A DNA stretch of 13,790 nt from JBBKWX01 sp037969175 (lineage in GTDB: Bacteria > Bacteroidota > Bacteroidia > AKYH767-A > JBBKVM01). Below the pieces are notes generated by a model. The model was not told the DNA's origin. It made no database searches and was given only the letters and a program-made list of their open reading frames with translations. The stretch is taken from contig JBBKWX010000084.1 of the NCBI GenBank assembly GCA_037969175.1, positions 1 through 13,790 of the forward strand, written 5' to 3'. Shown piece by piece: positions 7,311-13,790 of this stretch (position 1 is its first letter; each line of letters starts with the position of its first letter). The translations under genes were made by a program, and so were the position numbers.

Positions 7311-10300
7311 ATGAGAGTCATACAAATAGTGATTTCTCTTGTAATATTTTTCACCTTTTCTTTTAACTCTTTTTCGTCAGATTTGCCTGTAAATCACCAG
7401 TTTGGTCACTTTTCAAAAATATTCGGAAAGTCAAATGAATATCAATCAAAATTTTATTTTGGCAATGCTTTGTTTGATAATAGTGGTTATTTAATCCAAA
7501 ACATAAGGAGAATTGGAAGCAATAATGATTTGTCAAATGATTCAATAAGTTATCAAATCAATAACATACGGGTTAACTTCAAGAATTGTAATGAAAAGAT
7601 TAATATAACTCCAGAATTTAAAACTGATTCCTACTCAAATTATTTTGTTGGAAGTGATCCCGATATATGGGAAACAAATATTTTTAATTATGAGTCATTA
7701 TATTACTCTGAATTATATGACAAAATTGACCTCCGATTTGTCATTGATAACTCATCTCTCAAATATGATATTATTTTAAAACCCGGAAGTGATATTTCAA
7801 ATATTGTATTGGATTATCAAGGATTAGATAGATTAGATATTGATGATATGGGTAATCTGAAATTGGTGTCAGGTGCAGGTGAGTTAATTGAATTTATCCC
7901 TAGGTCATATCAGATTATTGATAATAAGGAAATTGATATTAAGGTTGTTTACTACATGCAGGATAAATTTTCAATCGGTTTTCAAGCAATTGACTATAAT
8001 CCGAATTATGATCTTATCATTGATCCATTAATATATTCTACATTCATTGGAGGAACTGGGCAAGATTATTTATGGGGTGGGAGTATACAAAAAGATGCTA
8101 CAGATAATATTTACATAACGGGCAGGACTACCAGTAATAATTTTCCTACGACTCCAGGTACGTACGATGTTACATTTAATGGGAATTTTGACGGATTCAT
8201 TATTAAAATGAATAGCCTTGGCACGGCACCAATTTTTTCTACATATTTTGGTGGTTCAAGTAGTGATGTTGGAAGCAGTATATATTTAGATTCATTTTTG
8301 AATTTCTATATATGTGGAACAACTGCTTCAGCTAATTTCCCTATAACTCCTGGAGTTTTTCAAACGAGTAAATCGGGTGGTGATGATGGTTACATTTTGA
8401 AGATGAATTCATCAGGAAATGCATTGATTTATAGTACCTATATTGGAGGATTGGGGAATGATTACCCTTGGTCATTAGTCGCTGATGTTAGTGGGAATGC
8501 ATACTTTATTACTGAAACGAATGGATTTTTTCCTACAACGGTAGGAGCATTTGATGTAACATATAATGGAGGACCGTGGGATGCTGCGGTAACAAAGATT
8601 AATAATAATGGTACGGGATTAATTTATTCAACTTATTTGGGAAGCAATGGAGATGATAATCCTTCAGGGATTGTTATCGATTCAGGGAATAACGTTTATA
8701 TTTCGGGTTATACTTCCGGTAATAATTTCCCGGTTACTGCAGGAGTATATAGCCAAGTTTACGGCGGAGGTGTAAATGATTGCTTTGTCACGAAATTAAA
8801 TCCTGCAGGAAATTCATTGGTTTATTCAACTTATATTGGGGGATCTGGAAACGATATAAATTGGAATTCAATAGCGCTTACATCAGGAAATGAGCTTGTC
8901 TTTGGTGGTTATACTTCCGGTAATTATCCAACCACTCCTGGAGCATATTTAAATTTTTCAAGTGGTTCTAACACTGCATTTGTTTCTAAATTGAGCAATA
9001 GCGGAAACTCTCTACTTGCTTCTACATATATAGGTGGATCTGGATCCGATCAAGTATATTACGTTTCATTAGATCAAAATAGTAGAGTATATACAACGGG
9101 TACAACTACCAGTACAAATTTTCCTATTGTTGGTTGTGTATATGATTCAACAGCTAATGGCCTAAATGATGCTTTTCTTTCAGTTTTTAATGCTAATCTT
9201 AGTATGCTTGAGTATTCAACTTATATAGGCGGAAGCTTGTCTGACAAGGGATCTGCTATTATTGCTGAAAATAATTTTGCCTATTTAATTGGTGAAACTG
9301 GTTCTGTTAATTATCCAACTACTACTGGGGCATTTGATGAGACATTCAATGGTGGAAGTTTAGATGTGTTTTTAACTAAAATAGAATTAGCAAATAGCTT
9401 GGTCGTTAATTTTACTAATACTAATAATGTTTGCTATGGTTCACCAATTACTTTCACAAATAATTCAAGTGGAGCAACTAATTATTTATGGGATTTTGGA
9501 GATAGCAATAGTAGTAATTTACATTCACCTTCTCATACATATAGTAGCCCAGGGAATTACAATGTTATATTAACAGCAATGAATTCTTGTAGTTCTAATA
9601 CATTTATTCAAGCAGTTGTGATCCTTCCTCTTCCAACTTTGACAATAGGTGCTATAAGCTCCGTATGTATTAATTCTCAGCCTATAGTTTTAAGCTCAGG
9701 ATCACCATTGGGTGGAATTTATTCAGGGGTAGGGGTTACCGGTAACAATTTCGACCCTGCTATTTCAGGGATCGGGACACACTCAATCATTTATTCTATT
9801 ACGGATCTTAATGGATGCACAAACAGCAGTTCAACAGATATTACTGTATATCCTATACCAATAGTTTCATTAGCACCATTAAGCTCAATTTGTCAAACAA
9901 GCAGTGCCTTTGCTCTAACAGGTGGCTTGCCTGCAGGTGGAGTATATTCAGGTCCTGGTGTATCATCTAATATGTTTGATCCAAGTGTTGCTGGTGTTGG
10001 AATTCACACCATAAATTATACTTATGTCGATATTAATGGTTGTGTTGGTAGTGATAATTCTAATATTCAAGTCATAAGTTCATCAACAGTATTATTGAAT
10101 CCTTTTAGCCCTGTTTGTATTTCAAATACAGCGTTCCCGCTTTCTGGCGGATCACCTCTTGGAGGTATTTATTCGGGAGCGGGTATTTCTTCAAATGTAT
10201 TTGATCCTTCTTTAGCGGGTGCCGGGACTCATTTAATCACATATACTTTTACTGATTTAAATGGGTGTTCTAACTTTATAACTAATAGTATTTTAGTTAA

Positions 10301-12392
10301 TACATTACCTGCTGTGAGCTTTGCTAATCTCAATCCTGTGTGTATAAATTCTCCACAGATCACTTTAAACACAGGCCTTCCATTAGGTGGAACATATTCA
10401 GGAACCGGTGTTTCCGGAATTTTTTTTAATCCAACAATTGCCGGTTTAGGAACTCATACAATTACTTATACTTTTTCCGACATCAACGGATGTTTGGCAA
10501 ATGCTTCAACAAATATTTTAGTAAACCAATCACCGATTGTCTCACTCTCTGTTTTCAATGCTATTTGTAATTCATCTTCTTCATTTCTATTGTCAGGCGG
10601 CTTGCCTGCAGGAGGAGTATATTCAGGTCCTGGCGTATCGTCCAATATGTTTGACCCTTTTACTGCAGGGGTTGGTATTCACACCATAAATTATACTTAT
10701 GTCGATATTAATGGTTGTGCTGGAAGTGATAATTCTAATATTCAAGTGATAACTTCATCAACAGTATTAATGAATCCTTTTAATCCTGTTTGTATTTCAA
10801 ATACAGCGTTCCCGCTTTCAGGAGGGACGCCACTCGGTGGTACTTATTCAGGACCGGGTATATCTACAAATATATTTGATCCCTCCCTTGCAGGTGCTGG
10901 ATCACATTTGATCACATACACTTTTACAGATATGAATGGGTGCTCTAACTCTTCAACTGCAAGTATCATTGTCAATCCATTGCCTCTTATAACAGTAGGT
11001 AGTTTAAATGCAGTTTGTGTAAATTCTCCACTTATTAATTTGAATTCTGGTCTTCCTTTGGGTGGAATCTATTCCGGTAATGGTGTTTCTGGTAATTTCT
11101 TTAATCCTGCTGTTGCCAATTTAGGAACACATACAATCACATATACTTTTTCAGATTTAAATGGATGTACGGCAAATGCAACAACAAATATTTTAGTTAG
11201 CCAGCCCCCAATTGTTTCCTTCTCTGCCGTCAATTCTGTTTGTAGTTCAAGTTCATCTTTTCTATTGACCGGTGGATTACCTGTTGGTGGTACATATTCC
11301 GGTAATGGAGTAGCAACAAATTTTTTTAACCCTTCATTAGCTGGAGTCGGAATCCATACAATTGTTTATTCATTTGTTGATATAAATGGATGTCAGGCTA
11401 CTGCTTCAAGTTCAATAGAGGTAATACCAACTCCTGCAGTAACATTTAGTTCAGTAAATCCAATTTGTATTTCTGCTGGTTCATTCGTATTATCTGGAGT
11501 ATCTCCTATTGGTGGTATATTTTCAGGATCGGGAATTTCTGGTAATACATTTATACCCTCAATTGCTGGTATTGGAAACCATATAATTAATTATTCTTTT
11601 ACTGATAATAATAATTGTACTGGAACCGCATTGAGTACAATTCAAGTAATGAACATACCGCAAGTCACCATAAATACCCAAGATTCTTTATGCGTAAATT
11701 CAGCCCAAATAACTTTAACAGGAGGATTTCCGGCAGGTGGCGTTTATTCGGGTACTGGTGTAACTGCAAATCAATTTGATCCAAGTATAGCAGGGGTTGG
11801 AACACACATGATTAACTATTTTTATACTGATATATTTGGTTGTTCAAATATTGATTCATCAGCCATTATTGTCCTCCCTGACTCATTGTTGAATTTATCA
11901 ATACAAATTGGCACTGACACTACATTGTGCAAAAATGGAATTAATAATTCAATAATATTATTCGGTAACTCTAGTCTGCCTAATTATTTATGGAGCAATG
12001 GTAGTACTTTGAGTCAGCTTACTGTTTCACAAAGTGGATGGTATTGGTTACAATCTAAGTTTGTATGTGAATCGGTTAAAAGTGATAGTATTTTTGTTGA
12101 TGAATGTATTGTTGATACACTTGTAAATATTTTTACTCCAAATTCTTTCACTCCCAATGGAGATGGTGTTAATGATTTGTTTATTCCAATTGGCAATAAC
12201 ATAGTTATAGAAAAGTTAAGTGTTTTTAGTCGGTGGGGAGATCTAATTTACACCAGTTCAAATACAATGGGTTGGGATGGAACTAAAAATGATGAATTTT
12301 GCCCGGTTGGAGTTTATATTTACAAAGTGACATATATTACTTATAATGGTAGTAAATCCGATAAAATTGGGAGAGTCAGTCTAATAAGATAA
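7311..12392 (+). CDS. Giant T9SS-exported surface protein: SBBP propeller, PKD, ten Ig-like repeats, type B sorting domain
   Basis: Paralogue of the protein at 1777-6156. The start at 7311 (MRVIQIVISLVIFF) places the signal peptide at the N-terminus and gives 40 residues to the KIFGK motif, against 41 to KAFSK in the paralogue; the in-frame ATG at 7287 would add eight residues. Total 1693 residues. Residue positions here are from 7287. Signal peptide to about 30; conserved region before the propeller (about 50-248, YDIILKPGSD, LIIDPLIYSTFIGG); seven SBBP blades (250-705); PKD (about 706-781, YLWDFGDSN); ten Ig-like units (783-1532); a further Ig-like domain (about 1533-1608, TDTTLC, YLWSNGSTLSQLTV); type B sorting domain (about 1613-1701, IFTPNSFTPNGDGVNDLF, VFSRWGDLIY, WDGT, CPVGVYIYKVTY). 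No catalytic motif is visible. Likely a surface adhesin or filament-like protein, exported by Sec then T9SS. It probably shares a transcript with the methyltransferase gene upstream. Confidence 0.93.
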   Translation: MRVIQIVISLVIFFTFSFNSFSSDLPVNHQFGHFSKIFGKSNEYQSKFYFGNALFDNSGYLIQNIRRIGSNNDLSNDSISYQINNIRVNFKNCNEKINITPEFKTDSYSNYFVGSDPDIWETNIFNYESLYYSELYDKIDLRFVIDNSSLKYDIILKPGSDISNIVLDYQGLDRLDIDDMGNLKLVSGAGELIEFIPRSYQIIDNKEIDIKVVYYMQDKFSIGFQAIDYNPNYDLIIDPLIYSTFIGGTGQDYLWGGSIQKDATDNIYITGRTTSNNFPTTPGTYDVTFNGNFDGFIIKMNSLGTAPIFSTYFGGSSSDVGSSIYLDSFLNFYICGTTASANFPITPGVFQTSKSGGDDGYILKMNSSGNALIYSTYIGGLGNDYPWSLVADVSGNAYFITETNGFFPTTVGAFDVTYNGGPWDAAVTKINNNGTGLIYSTYLGSNGDDNPSGIVIDSGNNVYISGYTSGNNFPVTAGVYSQVYGGGVNDCFVTKLNPAGNSLVYSTYIGGSGNDINWNSIALTSGNELVFGGYTSGNYPTTPGAYLNFSSGSNTAFVSKLSNSGNSLLASTYIGGSGSDQVYYVSLDQNSRVYTTGTTTSTNFPIVGCVYDSTANGLNDAFLSVFNANLSMLEYSTYIGGSLSDKGSAIIAENNFAYLIGETGSVNYPTTTGAFDETFNGGSLDVFLTKIELANSLVVNFTNTNNVCYGSPITFTNNSSGATNYLWDFGDSNSSNLHSPSHTYSSPGNYNVILTAMNSCSSNTFIQAVVILPLPTLTIGAISSVCINSQPIVLSSGSPLGGIYSGVGVTGNNFDPAISGIGTHSIIYSITDLNGCTNSSSTDITVYPIPIVSLAPLSSICQTSSAFALTGGLPAGGVYSGPGVSSNMFDPSVAGVGIHTINYTYVDINGCVGSDNSNIQVISSSTVLLNPFSPVCISNTAFPLSGGSPLGGIYSGAGISSNVFDPSLAGAGTHLITYTFTDLNGCSNFITNSILVNTLPAVSFANLNPVCINSPQITLNTGLPLGGTYSGTGVSGIFFNPTIAGLGTHTITYTFSDINGCLANASTNILVNQSPIVSLSVFNAICNSSSSFLLSGGLPAGGVYSGPGVSSNMFDPFTAGVGIHTINYTYVDINGCAGSDNSNIQVITSSTVLMNPFNPVCISNTAFPLSGGTPLGGTYSGPGISTNIFDPSLAGAGSHLITYTFTDMNGCSNSSTASIIVNPLPLITVGSLNAVCVNSPLINLNSGLPLGGIYSGNGVSGNFFNPAVANLGTHTITYTFSDLNGCTANATTNILVSQPPIVSFSAVNSVCSSSSSFLLTGGLPVGGTYSGNGVATNFFNPSLAGVGIHTIVYSFVDINGCQATASSSIEVIPTPAVTFSSVNPICISAGSFVLSGVSPIGGIFSGSGISGNTFIPSIAGIGNHIINYSFTDNNNCTGTALSTIQVMNIPQVTINTQDSLCVNSAQITLTGGFPAGGVYSGTGVTANQFDPSIAGVGTHMINYFYTDIFGCSNIDSSAIIVLPDSLLNLSIQIGTDTTLCKNGINNSIILFGNSSLPNYLWSNGSTLSQLTVSQSGWYWLQSKFVCESVKSDSIFVDECIVDTLVNIFTPNSFTPNGDGVNDLFIPIGNNIVIEKLSVFSRWGDLIYTSSNTMGWDGTKNDEFCPVGVYIYKVTYITYNGSKSDKIGRVSLIR
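8034..9401 (+). repeat. Seven SBBP beta-propeller repeats (protein-level, second giant protein)
   Basis: Seven units of about 65 residues start at residues 250, 317, 382, 447, 513, 578 and 642 (numbering from 7287). They carry the same YSTYIGGxGxD and FPTTxGAY signatures as the paralogue. Each blade is closest to the same-numbered blade there: blade 1 shares YLWGGS, blade 3 the ITET strand, blade 4 GDDNPS/DDDNPS, blade 6 the FPIxGC loop. Confidence 0.85.
9633..11882 (+). repeat. Ten tandem 225-bp (75-codon) Ig-like repeats
   Basis: Ten units with no insertion or deletion between conserved cysteines. Residue positions (from 7287) are C794, 869, 944, 1019, 1094, 1169, 1244, 1319, 1394, 1469 and C844, 919, 994, 1069, 1144, 1219, 1294, 1369, 1444, 1519: every first-to-second gap is 50 residues and every second-to-next-first gap is 25. 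Each unit carries GGxYSGxGV, F-D/N/I-P-S/A, AGxGxH and a late GC (NC in unit 9). Units begin at 9633 and then every 225 bases. Confidence 0.92.
9858..11207 (+). repeat. Tandem duplication of a three-unit block (2 x 675 bp) inside the Ig-like array
   Basis: Units 2-4 (9858-10532) correspond in order to units 5-7 (10533-11207), an A-B-C A-B-C arrangement; unit 8 (11208-11432) resembles an A unit again. Type A carries GGLPxGG, AGVGIHTI and YVDINGC; type B ISNTAFPLSGG and GAGxHLITYTFTD; type C GLPLGG, LGTHTITYTFSD and NILV. The core 10002-10150 matches 10677-10825 with nine differences that I count by eye (about 94%), with lower identity outside. Confidence 0.85.
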
Positions 12393-12395
12393 ATT

Positions 12396-12403
12396 TACTT
12401 TTG
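12396..12403 (+). promoter_or_regulatory. Possible Bacteroidetes -7 promoter element for the glycosyltransferase gene
   Basis: TACTTTTG is an exact match to TAnnTTTG, starting 3 bases after the upstream stop codon and 44 bases before the TTG start. The nearest upstream TTG (12367-12369) is 26 bases away, longer than the usual 19-21 base spacing. The element could give the glycosyltransferase its own transcript, or the gene could be read through from the giant gene, since no terminator is seen in the 55-base gap. Confidence 0.3.
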
Positions 12404-12447
12404 TGATATTAATACTATAGTGAATCCAATCAATAAAAAATAAATTT

Positions 12448-13614
12448 TTGAGATATAATATTCTAATAATACCAAGTTGGTTTCCTAATACTAACAATAT
12501 CCACAATGGAATTTTTATCAAGAAACATGTTGATATAATTGCCAGTATTGCAAATGTGAAAGTTGCATTTATTTCTGAAAGTAATTCGATTGCAAATTAT
12601 AGTTCAATAAATGATTCTGTTGCTTCAAACTATGAAATATTTAATATAGATTTAAATAAATCTGGATCATCTAAATATTTGTATTTGTTCGATTTATTTA
12701 AAACGTTTAAAAAACTAAACATTCTTATTCAGCGACTTATAGCTTCTGGAAATAAGCCAGATATTATTCATGTTCACGTTGCTTACCCTGCCGGATTATT
12801 TGCTTTATACTTAAATTGGAAGTTTAAAATTCCCTATGTCATCACTGAGCATTGGTCTGGATATACTCCAGTTGACAATCGATTCAATAATTTTTCCAGT
12901 AGTATTAAATGGGTAATTCGGAAGATTTATAAAAAAGCCACTGCTCATTCATTTATCTCTAAATTTCTTAAAAGAGAATTGATCAAACTGAATTTGTCAA
13001 CTGAAGCAGCAATCGTCATACCTAATGTAATAGAATTAGATTCCACGAGACAATTAACTAATAAATCAAACCCTAATTATGGATTGTGTATTTGTTCTTT
13101 GGATGATTTCAGCAAAAATATATCAGGTATTCTTGAAGCTGTGAATATTTTGAAACATACCATATCGAATATCAAAATTGATATAATTGGGGATGGCATT
13201 GATAGAGCTAAATTAGAATCAATAGCAGATGATTTTTCCATTTTAAACAAACATGTTTTCTTTCTGGGTGAAATACCAAATACCGAGATCCCAGATCAAT
13301 ATTCATCACATTCTTTTTTTATTTTGAATAGCAATTTTGAAACCTATTCTATTGCAACTGCGGAGGCAATTTGTAATGGACTTCCAGTGATTGTTACACG
13401 TTGCGGAGGTCCGGAAGAATTTGTAAATGATGAAAATGGTGTATTGGTTAATCTTAAAGATCCATTTGATTTGGCTAAAGGGATTACTTATGTAATTCAA
13501 AATCGTGACATTTACGATGGTGAATTAATGAGCAAAAATTTTCTGCGAAATTATGATACGGAAAATATCAAACAAGGATTTAATCAGCTTTATAATAGCA
13601 CACTGGATTCTTAA
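12448..13614 (+). CDS. Glycosyltransferase family 4 (GT-B fold), TTG start
   Basis: 388 residues, normal length for a GT4 enzyme. Likely transfers a sugar from a nucleotide donor to a growing glycan at the cytoplasmic side of the inner membrane. The N-terminal acceptor domain has the usual first strand ILIIPSWFPN with NGIFIKKH (19-27), then DIIHVHVAYPAG (105-116) and PYVITEHWSGYTP (129-141). The C-terminal donor-binding domain has VIPNVIE (190-196), IDIIGDG (244-250), VFFLGEIP (270-277) and the GT4 signature EX7E formed by E298 and E306 in NFETYSIATAEA, followed by GLPVIVTRCGGPEEFV. The start is TTG at 12448: an in-frame TGA at 12421-12423 and no upstream ATG or GTG leave no better choice, and the first internal Met is residue 361. 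It overlaps the convergent gene on the other strand by four bases at its stop. G+C is very low. Substrate unknown. Confidence 0.9.
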   Translation: MRYNILIIPSWFPNTNNIHNGIFIKKHVDIIASIANVKVAFISESNSIANYSSINDSVASNYEIFNIDLNKSGSSKYLYLFDLFKTFKKLNILIQRLIASGNKPDIIHVHVAYPAGLFALYLNWKFKIPYVITEHWSGYTPVDNRFNNFSSSIKWVIRKIYKKATAHSFISKFLKRELIKLNLSTEAAIVIPNVIELDSTRQLTNKSNPNYGLCICSLDDFSKNISGILEAVNILKHTISNIKIDIIGDGIDRAKLESIADDFSILNKHVFFLGEIPNTEIPDQYSSHSFFILNSNFETYSIATAEAICNGLPVIVTRCGGPEEFVNDENGVLVNLKDPFDLAKGITYVIQNRDIYDGELMSKNFLRNYDTENIKQGFNQLYNSTLDS

Positions 13615-13790
13615 TGCAGCTTCTTTAAATATGCCTGAGCTTTCTCCTTCGTGGCCAGATCCTGGGTTTCTGTAATTGGCATTTCCATCACTTTCTTAAA
13701 CCATACAGCTGCTGTGATCTTATCATTCTGTTTATTCCTTTCAAAATAAGAAACAGCCAATTCATATACATGCAGCATGTACTTGGGTTC
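13611..13790 (-). CDS. C-terminal end of a helical, TPR-like protein (cut by window edge)
   Basis: Reading the minus strand from 13790 gives 59 codons without interruption, then TAA at 13613-13611. The visible residues are helical and charged, with a pattern like a tetratricopeptide repeat: YELAVSYFERNKQND, then TAAVWFKKVMEMP, and the end EKAQAYLKKLH, which is typical of the last helix of TPR proteins. The start lies outside the window. Its stop overlaps the stop of the convergent glycosyltransferase gene. G+C is higher (roughly 38% by hand count, compared with about 30% or less in sampled lines of the glycosyltransferase gene), suggesting it belongs to the chromosomal background flanking the A+T-rich locus. 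That it is coding is well supported by the open frame and protein-like composition; the TPR assignment is tentative. Confidence 0.75.
   Translation of the reverse strand, partial: EPKYMLHVYELAVSYFERNKQNDKITAAVWFKKVMEMPITETQDLATKEKAQAYLKKLH

Noticed and set aside
9633..11882. Regularly spaced repeats read as a CRISPR array
   Set aside because: The 225-bp units are diverged coding repeats in one open frame with conserved cysteines; there are no short identical repeats with unique spacers.
13306..13500. Minus-strand open frame inside the glycosyltransferase gene
   Set aside because: It overlaps the EX7E catalytic region of a clear GT4 enzyme and has no recognisable features; a shadow frame.

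Overview
The window reads as part of a Bacteroidota chromosome, most likely from an environmental or gliding-type lineage. The main evidence is two giant secreted proteins that end in C-terminal sorting domains of the type IX secretion system (T9SS), which occurs only in the Bacteroidetes group. Supporting signs are very high A+T content, no clear Shine-Dalgarno sequences before the genes, and one good match to the Bacteroidetes -7 promoter element (TAnnTTTG). I cannot name the species.

Layout. 1-1632 (+): 3' part of a glutamine-hydrolysing asparagine synthase, cut by the window edge. 1777-6156 (+): 1459-residue surface protein with signal peptide, conserved N-terminal region, seven SBBP propeller blades, PKD domain, six Ig-like repeats, another Ig-like domain, a Cys/His-rich module and a type A T9SS sorting domain. 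A strong 13-bp hairpin terminator follows (6177-6209). 6410-7255 (+): FkbM-family SAM-dependent methyltransferase. 7311-12392 (+): 1693-residue paralogue of the first giant protein, with ten Ig-like repeats of exactly 75 codons and a type B (gliding-motility-associated) sorting domain. 12448-13614 (+): GT4-type glycosyltransferase with a TTG start. 13611-13790 (-): the last 59 codons of a convergent helical, TPR-like protein, running off the right edge.

The asparagine synthase, FkbM methyltransferase and GT4 glycosyltransferase are the usual mix of a surface-polysaccharide locus (O-antigen or capsule). Two large T9SS cargo proteins lie among them. In characterised T9SS systems, cargo is anchored on a surface lipopolysaccharide, so a functional link between these proteins and the local glycan genes is possible, but it is inference. 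The A+T-rich block (about 1650-13610) lies between two flanks of visibly higher G+C, as expected for a variable or transferred surface locus.

The most notable structure is in the two giant paralogues. Their propellers align blade for blade, while their Ig-like arrays differ in number (six against ten), their C-terminal sorting signals are of different classes, and the larger array contains a 675-bp three-unit duplication with a recently homogenised core. No RNA genes, CRISPR arrays or transposases were seen. All non-coding gaps are shorter than 300 bases.
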